From Bradyrhizobium sp. (lineage in GTDB: Bacteria > Pseudomonadota > Alphaproteobacteria > Rhizobiales > Xanthobacteraceae): a stretch of DNA of 64,000 nt. Made by a program: the position numbers and the translations under genes. Position 1 is the stretch's first letter. Every line of letters begins with the position of its first letter. Under the pieces are notes generated by a model. It did not search any database. It had not been told where the DNA came from and saw nothing but the letters and a program-made list of their open reading frames with translations. The stretch is from positions 62,001 to 126,000 of the forward strand of contig NZ_SSNA01000202.1 in assembly GCF_004799445.1 (NCBI RefSeq). Direction: 5' to 3'. Below, piece by piece: positions 17,670 through 25,582 of this stretch.

Positions 17670-18485
17670 ATGTCCGACATGCGCTTGATCGTTGCGGGAG
17701 CCGGCGGCCGGATGGGCCGCGCGCTGACACGCGTCATCTCCGAGACCAAAGGCGCGGTGCTGGCCGGCGCGCTGGAGGCACCCGGTTCTGAACTGCTGGG
17801 CAAGGATGCCGGCGTGCTGGCGGGCCTGCCCGCCAATGGCGTCCAGCTGTCGGCGGACCTGTGGACCATGTCGGCCAATGCGGATGGCATCCTCGACTTC
17901 ACCGTGCCGGCCGCGACTATCGCCAACGTCGCCATCGCCGCCGAGCGCGGCATCGTGCACATCATCGGCACCACCGGGCTCTCGGGATCGGACGACGCCG
18001 TGATCAAGAGCGTCACCTCGCGCGCCATCGTCGTCAAGTCGGGCAATATGAGCCTCGGCGTCAATCTGCTGGCGGCGCTGGTGAAGCGGGTGGCGCAATC
18101 GCTGGACGAGGGCTTCGACATCGAGATCCTGGAAATGCATCACCGCGCCAAGATCGATGCGCCGTCGGGCACCGCCTTGATGCTGGGCGAGGCCGCCGCC
18201 GCCGGCCGCAAGATTGCGCTCGAGGCGCATTCGGCGCGCGGACGCGACGGCGTCACCGGCGCGCGCCGGATCGGCGACATCGGTTTTGCATCCCTGCGCG
18301 GCGGCACCGTCACCGGCGATCACAGCGTGATCTTCGCGGGCCCCATGGAGCGCATCGAACTGACGCACCGGGCCGAGGACCGCACGATGTTCGCGCAGGG
18401 CGCCATCAAGGCCGCGCTGTGGGCACGCGGCAAGAAGGCCGGACTGTACGCGATGGCCGATGTGCTCGGGCTCGGCGATTTCTAG
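17670..18485 (+). CDS. dapB: 4-hydroxy-tetrahydrodipicolinate reductase
   Basis: A 271-residue enzyme of lysine and diaminopimelate synthesis. The nucleotide-binding GAGGRMGRAL lies near residue 10. The GTTG segment and the substrate motif EMHHRAKIDAPSGTA are intact. Its stop codon TAG (18483-18485) is the first three bases of an interspersed repeat. Confidence 0.96.
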   Translation: MSDMRLIVAGAGGRMGRALTRVISETKGAVLAGALEAPGSELLGKDAGVLAGLPANGVQLSADLWTMSANADGILDFTVPAATIANVAIAAERGIVHIIGTTGLSGSDDAVIKSVTSRAIVVKSGNMSLGVNLLAALVKRVAQSLDEGFDIEILEMHHRAKIDAPSGTALMLGEAAAAGRKIALEAHSARGRDGVTGARRIGDIGFASLRGGTVTGDHSVIFAGPMERIELTHRAEDRTMFAQGAIKAALWARGKKAGLYAMADVLGLGDF

Positions 18486-18533
18486 AGCATGATCCGGAAA
18501 AGTGGGAACCGGTTTTCCGAAAAGATCATGCTC
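18483..18533. repeat. gagcatgatccgg-family repeat fused to the dapB stop codon
   Basis: This is an almost exact copy of the first unit at 3506-3556 (TAGAGCATGATCCGG ... AAGATCATGCTC). It begins on the dapB stop codon and ends 43 bp before gpmA. Confidence 0.85.
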
Positions 18534-18576
18534 AAACAAAGAGTCTGAATATCTCGATTCGAACGGAAACCTGGAA

Positions 18577-19200
18577 ATGAGCGATCGACTTCTTGTGCTG
18601 GTGCGTCACGGCCAGAGCGAATGGAATCTGAAAAATCTCTTCACCGGCTGGAAGGATCCCGACCTGACGGAGAAGGGGATTACCGAAGCCAAGGATGCCG
18701 GCCGCAAGCTGAAGGCGCAGGGGTTGTCGTTCGACATCGCCTTCACCTCGGCGCTTCTGCGCGCGCAGCACACGCTGGACCTGACGCTCGCCGAGCTTGG
18801 CCAGAGCGGCATTCCGGTTCGCAGGCACCTGGCGCTCAACGAGCGCGACTACGGCGATCTGTCCGGCCTCAACAAGGACGAAGCCCGCAAGAAATGGGGC
18901 GAGGAACAGGTGCACGTCTGGCGCCGTTCCTATGACGTGCCGCCGCCCGGCGGCGAAAGCCTGAAGGACACGCTGGCGCGGACGCTGCCTTATTACGTGC
19001 AGGAGATCCTGCCGTGCGTGCTGCGCGGCGAGCGCACCCTGGTCGCGGCCCATGGCAATTCGCTGCGCGCGCTGATCATGGTGCTGGAAAAGCTTTCGCC
19101 GGAAGGCATTCTGGCGCGCGAATTGGCGACCGGCGTTCCCATCATCTACCGGCTGAACGCGGATTCCACGGTCGCCTCGAAGCTCGATCTGGCGGCGTGA
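18577..19200 (+). CDS. gpmA: 2,3-bisphosphoglycerate-dependent phosphoglycerate mutase
   Basis: A 207-residue histidine phosphatase-fold enzyme interconverting 2- and 3-phosphoglycerate. The phosphohistidine motif R10-H11-G12 (LVRHGQSEWN), NLFTGWKDPDLTEKG and the second His in AAHGNSLRAL are intact. The chosen ATG lies after the repeat; an in-frame extension to 18502 would translate the repeat itself and is rejected. Its TGA overlaps the start of the GNAT gene. Confidence 0.95.
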   Translation: MSDRLLVLVRHGQSEWNLKNLFTGWKDPDLTEKGITEAKDAGRKLKAQGLSFDIAFTSALLRAQHTLDLTLAELGQSGIPVRRHLALNERDYGDLSGLNKDEARKKWGEEQVHVWRRSYDVPPPGGESLKDTLARTLPYYVQEILPCVLRGERTLVAAHGNSLRALIMVLEKLSPEGILARELATGVPIIYRLNADSTVASKLDLAA

Positions 19201-19727
19201 GCGCCGGCGCGGAGATCATTTCGCTTTCGGCGCCGGTCGCGCAGCCGGCGCTGGAGCAGCTGGCCGATGTGCTGGTCGACTGTGTCGAGGGCGGCGCCAG
19301 CGTCAGCTTCATGTCGCCGTTCTCGCGCGATTCCGCGCTGGGCTTTTTCCGCAAGGTCGAGCGCTCGGTCGCCGCAGGCGACACCGTGTTGCTGGCGGCC
19401 AGGCTCGACGGCACCATCGTAGGCACCGTGCAGCTCGGCCTCGATACGCCGCCTAACCAGCCGCACCGCGCCGACATCCAGAAAATGCTGGTGCATCGCT
19501 CCGCGCGCGGCCGCGGCATCGGCGCGGCGTTGATGGCAGAGGTGGAGGAGGAAGCGCGGCGGTGCGGCCGCTGGCTTCTCGTGCTCGATACCGTTCCCGG
19601 CGAAAATGGCCACCGGCTCTACCTCCGCGCCGGCTGGACGCAGAGCGGGATCGTTCCGGATTATGCGCTGTTTCCCGATGGCCGGCCTTGCGACACCGCC
19701 TTCATGTGGAAAAGGCTGGATCGGTGA
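19197..19727 (+). CDS. GNAT family N-acetyltransferase
   Basis: About 176 residues from a GTG at 19197 that overlaps the gpmA stop as GTGA, implying translational coupling. The acetyl-CoA loop VHRSARGRGIGAALM and LYLRAGWTQSGIVPDYALFPDG are typical of GNAT enzymes. The acceptor substrate is not identifiable. The shorter and longer start options are not supported by a ribosome-binding site. Confidence 0.86.
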   Translation: MSAGAEIISLSAPVAQPALEQLADVLVDCVEGGASVSFMSPFSRDSALGFFRKVERSVAAGDTVLLAARLDGTIVGTVQLGLDTPPNQPHRADIQKMLVHRSARGRGIGAALMAEVEEEARRCGRWLLVLDTVPGENGHRLYLRAGWTQSGIVPDYALFPDGRPCDTAFMWKRLDR

Positions 19728-19734
19728 TGCTTGC

Positions 19735-19816
19735 CGTCATCCCGGGGCGATGCGAAGCATCGAACCCGGAATCTCGAGATTCCGGGTCTGGTCCTTCGGA
19801 CCATCCCGGAATGACG
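19735..19816. repeat. Palindromic repeat (gtcatcccggg family) at a convergent junction
   Basis: Outer arms are CGTCATCCCGGG and CCCGGAATGACG. Inner hairpins are GCGATGCGAAGCATCG, GGAATCTCGAGATTCC and GGTCCTTCGGACC. It lies between the convergent GNAT and Ada-like genes; the stacked hairpins could act as a bidirectional terminator. Related to 47361-47457. Confidence 0.75.
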
Positions 19817-19823
19817 AATAGTC

Positions 19824-20744
19824 CTAATGCACCCCAACCTGGCCGGCTTCCCAGCCGATCATCGCCTGCTTGCGGGTGATGCCCCAGTGATAGCCGGTCA
19901 GCGCGCCGCTCTTGCCGAGCGCGCGGTGGCAGGGAACCACGAAGGAGATCGGATTCTTGCCGACCGCAGCCCCGACCGCGCGTGACGCCTTGGGGCTTTT
20001 GATCCTGGCCGCGATGTCGGAATAGCAGACCGCGCGGCCCATCGGGATTTTCAGCAGCGTCTCCCACACCCGGACCTCGAAATCGGTGCCGATCAGGACG
20101 ACGCGCAGCGGCTGGTCCGCCCGCCAGAGCTTTGTATCGAAGATGCGCAGCGCCAGGCCGGCGGTCGCGGCACGGTCCTCGATATAGGTCGCGCGCGGCC
20201 AGCGCCGCTGCATGTCGGCGAGCGCCGCCGGCTCCTCGCCGGGATCGGCAAACGCCAGACCGGCCAACCCGCGCCCGCTGGCGATCACGATCGCCGTGCC
20301 GAACGGGGACGGATGAAATCCAAACCGCAGCGTCATGCCGGCGCCGCCGTTCTTCCATTCGCCCGGCGACATCGCCTCATGGGTGACGAACAGATCGTGC
20401 AGCCGCCCCGGGCCTGAAAGTCCGGAGTCGAGCGCGGCGTCGAGCACGCTGGCGGAATCGCGCAACAGGCCCTTGGCATGGTCGAGCGTCAGCGCCTGCA
20501 TGAAGGCTTTTGGCGTCAGCCCGGCCCAGCGGCGAAACAAATGGTGCAGCTCGTCGGGCGTGACGCCGGCCGCATCCGCCATCGATTCGATGGTCGGTTG
20601 CGCGCGCCAGTGCTCCGAGATGAAGGCGATGGCGCGCCGCACCGAATCATAGTCGCGAAGCGCGGCGTTCTGGGATCCCGGGCCGGTCAGGTGCCGATCG
20701 TGGATTGCGAGGTTCATGTCGTCATTCATGGCAAGGTTCATCAT
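19824..20744 (-). CDS. Ada-like: AraC-type HTH fused to O6-methylguanine-DNA methyltransferase
   Basis: A 306-residue fusion. Residues about 30-130 form an AraC-type helix-turn-helix domain (AQPTIESMADAAGVTPDELHHLFRRWAG). The rest is an alkyltransferase with the suicide Cys C272 in VVPCHRALG and YSDIAARI and VGAAVGKNPIS before it. It lacks the N-terminal phosphotriester-repair domain of E. coli Ada, so methylation-triggered activation by that route is not expected. It repairs O6-methylguanine and may regulate genes. Confidence 0.9.
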   Translation of the reverse strand: MMNLAMNDDMNLAIHDRHLTGPGSQNAALRDYDSVRRAIAFISEHWRAQPTIESMADAAGVTPDELHHLFRRWAGLTPKAFMQALTLDHAKGLLRDSASVLDAALDSGLSGPGRLHDLFVTHEAMSPGEWKNGGAGMTLRFGFHPSPFGTAIVIASGRGLAGLAFADPGEEPAALADMQRRWPRATYIEDRAATAGLALRIFDTKLWRADQPLRVVLIGTDFEVRVWETLLKIPMGRAVCYSDIAARIKSPKASRAVGAAVGKNPISFVVPCHRALGKSGALTGYHWGITRKQAMIGWEAGQVGVH

Positions 20745-20803
20745 GCCATGGATGTAGGCCGGCGGCTGGGTTCAAACCACCCGATTCCCGACTTCCATTC
20801 ACG

Positions 20804-20858
20804 TAGCGTTTTCAAGCGAAGTGGGTACCGGTTCGCGCAAAGAAAACGCGTCAGAAAA
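20804..20858. repeat. Interspersed repeat, second-unit type
   Basis: Begins TAGCGTTTTCAAGCGAAGTG and continues with GTACCGGTTCGCG and AACGCGTCAG. It matches the unit at 3571-3626. It lies between the Ada-like and DUF2244 genes, close to the end of the latter. Confidence 0.75.
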
Positions 20859-20862
20859 CGAC

Positions 20863-21381
20863 TCACACCACAGGATTATAGCTCGGGCCACGCCGGGCGG
20901 CCCGCAGGGCTTCCGATAAAGCCTTGGCAAAGCTTGCTTTTTCGTCCGGACCCAGGAAGCTTGCGACGGCGAAGCGGCGGCCTTTTGAAACCAGATAAAG
21001 CTTCTCGATGCCGAATTCGGCGTGGATTTCGCGATCGAGCTGCACCCACAGCGGATTGAGCACGAATTCGACCACATGGCCGCGGTGGCTGACCCGGCGA
21101 ACGCGAAGTTCGGACGGCGTCACCAGGATTTCCTCGCTCGCTTTGGCGCGGCGGAAATTGACCCGGAACGCCCAGTAGATAGCCAAAAGATCGAGGCCGA
21201 AAAAGCCGAGCACCGGCCAGGCGCCCATCAGCAGGAAGGCGAGGCCCGCCGCGAAACTGATCACGCTGACAAACGCCATCACCACCAGAAAGCCGGTGCG
21301 ATTGAGCGAGCGGTGCGGCGTCAGCAGCGCGGAGAATATTTCCGGCGCCTCTTCCGGATCAAAATCATTGCCTGCGGTCAT
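20863..21381 (-). CDS. DUF2244 family membrane protein
   Basis: A 172-residue protein with two hydrophobic helices near residues 30-75 (VVMAFVSVISFAAGLAFLL and LGFFGLDLLAIYWAF), then a cytosolic beta-rich domain with VTPSELRVRRVSHRG and FGIEKLYLVSKGRR. This matches DUF2244, of unknown function. It is divergent from nth, with 22 bp between the two start codons. Confidence 0.85.
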   Translation of the reverse strand: MTAGNDFDPEEAPEIFSALLTPHRSLNRTGFLVVMAFVSVISFAAGLAFLLMGAWPVLGFFGLDLLAIYWAFRVNFRRAKASEEILVTPSELRVRRVSHRGHVVEFVLNPLWVQLDREIHAEFGIEKLYLVSKGRRFAVASFLGPDEKASFAKALSEALRAARRGPSYNPVV

Positions 21382-21403
21382 TGCGGGTCAGTATACCCGG
21401 AAG

Positions 21404-22204
21404 ATGTCGAAAATCACCCGCAGACCTCTGCCCAAATCGAAGTCAGGCGTGGCCAAGCGCGCCGGGAACTCCAAGCCGCGCGCGGCGGCTATGCCGAAGC
21501 GCGGTAAAGCAGCCGCAAAGGCCACGACCAAATCGGGGCCATCGCGCGCGGCGGCAAACAAACCAAAGCCATGGACTTCGACTGAAGTCCGCGAGGCCTT
21601 CAGCCGCTTTCGCAAAGCCAATCCCGAGCCGAAGGGCGAGCTCGAACACCTCAATCCCTTCACGCTGCTGGTTGCGGTGGTGCTGTCGGCACAGGCGACC
21701 GATGCCGGCGTCAACAAGGCGACGCGCGCTTTGTTTGAGGTCGCCGACACGCCGCAAAAGATGCTGGCGCTCGGCGAGGAGAAAGTGCGCGACTACATCA
21801 GGACCATCGGGCTTTACCGCAACAAGGCGAGGAACGTCATCGCGCTGTCGGAAAAATTGATCGCTGAGTTCGGCGGCGAAGTGCCGCGCACCCGCGCCGA
21901 GCTCGAATCGTTGCCGGGCGCCGGGCGCAAGACCGCCAATGTCGTGCTCAACATGGCGTTCGGCGAGCACACCATGGCGGTGGATACCCACGTGTTTCGC
22001 GTCGCCAATCGCACCGGGCTGGCGCCAGGGAATACGCCGCTCGAGGTCGAACTCGGCCTTGAGCGGGTGATCCCGGCCGAATTCATGCTGCACGCCCACC
22101 ACTGGCTGATCCTGCACGGCCGCTACACCTGCCTCGCCCGCAAGCCACGCTGCGAAGTCTGCCTGATCAACGATCTCTGCCGCTGGCCGGAGAAGACGGT
22201 GTGA
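21404..22204 (+). CDS. nth: Endonuclease III
   Basis: About 266 residues. The glycosylase core has the helix-hairpin-helix LPGAGRKTANVVLN and the catalytic Asp in AVDTHVFRV. The 4Fe-4S loop is C243-x6-C250-x2-C253-x5-C259. It excises oxidised pyrimidines and nicks the strand. An N-terminal tail of about 55 residues is rich in Lys, Arg, Ala and Ser (PKSKSGVAKRAG, RGKAAAKATTKSG) and may help bind DNA. The start at 21404 is the ATG nearest the divergent DUF2244 gene; the longer frame to 21296 would overlap that gene. Confidence 0.93.
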   Translation: MSKITRRPLPKSKSGVAKRAGNSKPRAAAMPKRGKAAAKATTKSGPSRAAANKPKPWTSTEVREAFSRFRKANPEPKGELEHLNPFTLLVAVVLSAQATDAGVNKATRALFEVADTPQKMLALGEEKVRDYIRTIGLYRNKARNVIALSEKLIAEFGGEVPRTRAELESLPGAGRKTANVVLNMAFGEHTMAVDTHVFRVANRTGLAPGNTPLEVELGLERVIPAEFMLHAHHWLILHGRYTCLARKPRCEVCLINDLCRWPEKTV

Positions 22205-22408
22205 AATCCCATCCTCAAGCGCCGCGCTGGCGAGGCATCCCGAAGGATGGGCAACGTCCCTCAAAGCGCGCGCGAAGACGCGGCTCCCGTGAAGCGCTGA
22301 TCGGCACGCTCCCGTCGCTCGCCACCTTGTGCCCGGATAAGGCCGAGCTTACGCTCCGCATGCGCGCCAAGGCCTCAATCAAGGGCCGCGTATAAGGGGG
22401 AGGACACC

Positions 22409-23629
22409 ATGCGATTTCGGCTTGTGCTTGAAATTGTGCTTGGTTCGGCTTTGGCCGCCGTGAGCCTTGGGATGACGGGTGCGCGCGCGCAGATCTCCGA
22501 CAATGTCGTCAAAATCGGCGTGCTCAACGATCAATCGGGCCTCTATGCCGATCTCGGAGGCCCGGGCTCCGTCGTGGCCGCGCGGATGGCGGTGGAGGAT
22601 GCCGGGGGCACCGTACTCGGCAAGCCGGTCGAGATCGTGGTCGCCGATCATCAGAACAAGTCCGACGTCGGCGCCGCCGTCGCGCGGGAATGGTTCGAGG
22701 TCGGCAAGGTCGACATGGCGATCGGATTTGACCATTCGGCCGTAGCCCTTGCGGTCGAGCAGCTCGCCGCCGATAAAAACCGGATCGCGATTGCCGGCGC
22801 CGTGGGCAGCACCGCCTTTACCGGCAAGTCCTGCACGCCGACCGAGGCATCCTGGATCTACGACAGCTACGCGCTCACCACGAGCCTTGCGAAGGCGATC
22901 GTGGCCGAAGGGCGCGATACCTGGTTCTTCATCACCGTCGATTACGCCTTCGGCCATTCGCTGGAGGCCGATGCGACCGCCGCGGTCAAGGCCGCCGGCG
23001 GCAAGGTGCTCGGCAGCGTCCGTCATCCCCTCAACACCGCGGATTTCAGTTCCTATCTGCTGCAGGCGCAGGCCTCCGGCGCTAAGGTGGTGGCCTTCGC
23101 CAATGGCGGCGGCGACATGGTCAACGCCACCAAGCAGGCCAACGAGTTCGGCCTGACGAAAAACCAGACCATCGTCTCGCTGCTGGTTTTCATTTCCGAT
23201 GTGCACAGCATGGAGCTTCAGGCGGCGCAGGGTTTGAAATTCGTCACCGCGTTCTACTGGGATCGCGACGAGGAAACCCGCGCATGGTCGAAGCGTTTCT
23301 TTGAGCGGCAGGGCCGGATGCCGACCATGCCTCAGGCCGCCGTCTATTCGGCGATCCGCCATTATCTCGCTGCCATTGCCGCCGCCGGCACCGACGAGGC
23401 CAAGGCGGTGATGGCGAAGATGCGCGAGCGGCCGGTCAACGACTTCTACGTCAGGAACGGACATCTGCGCGAGGACGGCCGTCTGGTTCACGACATGTAT
23501 TTTGCGCAGGTGAAAACGCCGTCGGAATCCAAAGGACCCTGGGATTATTACAAGATCCTCGCCACCATCCCGGGCGATCAGGCGTTTCGCCCATTGGCGG
23601 AGGGCGGCTGCCCGCTGGTGGCGCATTGA
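22409..23629 (+). CDS. ABC transporter substrate-binding protein, branched-chain amino acid type
   Basis: A 406-residue exported protein. The signal peptide ends near ARAQ (about residue 28) and the type I binding fold begins VVKIGVLNDQSGLYADLGG. Such LivK-like proteins bind amino acids, amides or aromatic compounds. No permease or ATPase genes lie nearby, so it is an orphan and its ligand is unknown. AGGGGGAGG lies just before the ATG. The 204-bp gap upstream contains only a doubtful basic reading frame. Confidence 0.87.
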   Translation: MRFRLVLEIVLGSALAAVSLGMTGARAQISDNVVKIGVLNDQSGLYADLGGPGSVVAARMAVEDAGGTVLGKPVEIVVADHQNKSDVGAAVAREWFEVGKVDMAIGFDHSAVALAVEQLAADKNRIAIAGAVGSTAFTGKSCTPTEASWIYDSYALTTSLAKAIVAEGRDTWFFITVDYAFGHSLEADATAAVKAAGGKVLGSVRHPLNTADFSSYLLQAQASGAKVVAFANGGGDMVNATKQANEFGLTKNQTIVSLLVFISDVHSMELQAAQGLKFVTAFYWDRDEETRAWSKRFFERQGRMPTMPQAAVYSAIRHYLAAIAAAGTDEAKAVMAKMRERPVNDFYVRNGHLREDGRLVHDMYFAQVKTPSESKGPWDYYKILATIPGDQAFRPLAEGGCPLVAH

Positions 23630-23639
23630 CCGGGGCTTG

Positions 23640-23760
23640 AACCGATAAATTCAGAGTGGTCGGCGGACGTCCGCCTTCGTGCGCATTCCGGACATTGCGT
23701 GAGGTCCGAAAAGTGCCCAATAGGCGACATCTCCGCGTCGAAGCGGCCAAGAAACTGAGG
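23640..23760. other. Intergenic remnant with short shared motif
   Basis: This gap after the binding-protein gene contains GAGGTCCGAAAAGTG (23701-23715). A near copy, GAGGTCTGAAAAATG, lies just before and at the dapB start region (17658-17672). It seems to be decayed sequence of an interspersed element. No gene is supported here. Confidence 0.3.
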
Positions 23761-23826
23761 TATCTTCAAGCGAAAACAACACCGCGAACAAACGGCACCA
23801 GCGCAGGACGTTGGGTCCGGTGGTTA

Positions 23827-24486
23827 TCAGCGTCCGAAAAGGTTCGCCCGGAGTTTTTCTAAATGTGATGGCGGAAGCGTTTTAGCGGCGGCGATGAGTG
23901 TAGCCACCAATATGTCATGTGGGTCTGACGCGGTCGCACCGGAATGCTTTTCGTGCACGTCGTTAGGAACGTTGATCCGCATCTTTGTGCTGGGAGCCTT
24001 ACCGTAGCTAGCTAGGAATCCGTAAAGGGCTGAACTCAGTTGGGTGCCAAGTTCGGACTCCGGGTCAACCGCTGTGAACCACTGCTGAAGCTGCGCTTCG
24101 GTCCGACGTCCATCGCGATCCTCCGCTGTGTCGATATATCCCTCAGCGGTCATTCTGTCATAGCCTACAAACTTCGATGGTCCGAACCGCCACTGTCCTT
24201 CGTCATCCTGATACGCATACCAAGATCGCGCATAGGCCAGTCGCTTCTGCAGCGCACGGCTCTTTTCAACTTCCTCGCCGAAGCGGGCAATGTTGGAAAG
24301 GACGCCGGGTAAGTCTGAGGCCACCACGTATGGTTTGCATCCCTCGCCCCAGTGCGCGAGGTTAGTGCGCGGAGTGTGCGGCGATGGGGCCAGGACTTCC
24401 CTGCCAAAATCGACAATTCTAGTAAGAAGATCAGCAGATTCTGCCGCACTAGAGGGTGCGTGTTCCGGTTTGGGCTTATCGAGCAT
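23827..24486 (-). CDS. Orphan protein of unknown function, lower GC
   Basis: About 219 residues from the ATG at 24486, which lies 8 nt after AAGGAG; a GTG two codons upstream is too close to that site. I do not recognise the family. Visible features are an Asp/Glu-rich start without signal peptide, a central segment WRFGPSKFVGYDRMTAEGY, then DGRRTEAQLQQWF and a C-terminal acidic/helical part. Codon use is less GC-biased than in neighbours. It has its own plausible sigma-70 promoter and no operon partner, so it looks acquired. Confidence 0.72.
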   Translation of the reverse strand: MLDKPKPEHAPSSAAESADLLTRIVDFGREVLAPSPHTPRTNLAHWGEGCKPYVVASDLPGVLSNIARFGEEVEKSRALQKRLAYARSWYAYQDDEGQWRFGPSKFVGYDRMTAEGYIDTAEDRDGRRTEAQLQQWFTAVDPESELGTQLSSALYGFLASYGKAPSTKMRINVPNDVHEKHSGATASDPHDILVATLIAAAKTLPPSHLEKLRANLFGR

Positions 24487-24521
24487 TGGCACATCTCCTT
24501 CAATTACTTCTCCGAAGAAGA

Positions 24522-24550
24522 TGTATAATACTCTTGGCCAACTTATGCAA
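24522..24550 (-). promoter_or_regulatory. Candidate sigma-70 promoter of the lower-GC orphan
   Basis: On the minus strand the -35 TTGCAT (24550-24545) is followed after 17 bp by TATACA (24527-24522). Transcription would start near 24515, about 29 nt before the ATG. The surrounding AT-rich stretch is unusual in this window. Confidence 0.4.
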
Positions 24551-24748
24551 CATATAGCAGGAACAAAATGAACTAGACATGATGCCGTATCGCCAAATGC
24601 CGAGGTCGAGCGGGATGACCACCATGACCTTTTCGGGTCATTCGCGCCGATTTAGGTGCATTCGCGTCATGTCCGTTAAGGGGCCAATCTCGAAAATGCC
24701 GCCCGCACCGCTCGTCGCTTCGTAACGTGTTTCTCACTGTGAGAGAGG

Positions 24749-25501
24749 TCACGCCACCGGCAATCCGGTCTTGCGCGAAGGCTCGATCAGTTCCGGCCGT
24801 GGCCCGCTCAGGCGCTTGTGCATGTGGACCATAAACGCCATGCCGAACAATGGCGTCGCCAGATTGACGATCGGGATCGAGACAAAGGCCGCGATGATCA
24901 GGCCGGCGGTGAAAATCGTGGCGGCGTTGTCCTTGCGCATCGCCTTGGCTTCCTCGGGGGGTCGAAACCGCATCGCCGCGAGCTCGAAATATTCCCGCCC
25001 CAACAGCCACGCGGTGGCGATGAAGAACGCCAGGAAGCCGGCGCCGGCGATGAATACGAACGGCAAAGCGATCAGATAGACCAGGATGGTCAGCAGCGCG
25101 GTCTTGACGCCCTCGGTCATGGCGAGGCCGAACGGCAATGCCGTGCCGGGACGCTCGGCCGGATAATGCTCGCGCTCGACATGGTCGGCGACCTCGTCGA
25201 CGAACACGCTCGCCACCAGCGAGGTGATCGCGGGCATCAGCATGACGGCGCCGAACACGACGCCGAGACCGGCGGCGATCGAGACGATCCAGGAAAGGAT
25301 GTTGAGCGGCGTCTGGAAGCCGGGGCCCAGCATCGCCTCGGCCCAGCCTTCCCCGGAGGTCGCAAACCAGCTCAACAGCCGTTGCAGGCCGATCGCCAGC
25401 ACCACGATCAATACCAAGGCAAGCCCGACCGATCGCCACAGAATCGAGCGCATCGGCGGCGACAGGATTTGCGACAGCGCCTTGATGGCGGCATCCAGCA
25501 T
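24749..25501 (-). CDS. EI24/CysZ-family inner-membrane protein
   Basis: A 250-residue membrane protein with at least four long hydrophobic segments (for example VGLALVLIVVLAIGLQRLL, ILSWIVSIAAGLGVVFGAVM, LLTILVYLIALPFVFIAGAGFL). This matches the EI24/CysZ family. Some members aid sulfate uptake, but nothing nearby concerns sulfur, so the substrate is open. It lies just downstream of the copper ATPase gene on the same strand. Confidence 0.82.
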   Translation of the reverse strand: MLDAAIKALSQILSPPMRSILWRSVGLALVLIVVLAIGLQRLLSWFATSGEGWAEAMLGPGFQTPLNILSWIVSIAAGLGVVFGAVMLMPAITSLVASVFVDEVADHVEREHYPAERPGTALPFGLAMTEGVKTALLTILVYLIALPFVFIAGAGFLAFFIATAWLLGREYFELAAMRFRPPEEAKAMRKDNAATIFTAGLIIAAFVSIPIVNLATPLFGMAFMVHMHKRLSGPRPELIEPSRKTGLPVA

Positions 25502-25582
25502 GATGGTTTTATCCTAAAGCGTAGCCTCTCACGAGAGCTAGACACGGCCGGTGGGTTCGGCAAGAGCGCGCGGTGGGCCCAA

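Noticed and set aside
18502..18576. Longer gpmA start within the interspersed repeat
   Set aside because: The added residues are translated repeat; the mutase family begins at MSDRLLVLVRHG.
22201..22395. 64-codon basic frame overlapping the nth stop as GTGA
   Set aside because: Low-complexity basic residues without family features; it probably reflects GC-rich spacer before the binding-protein gene.
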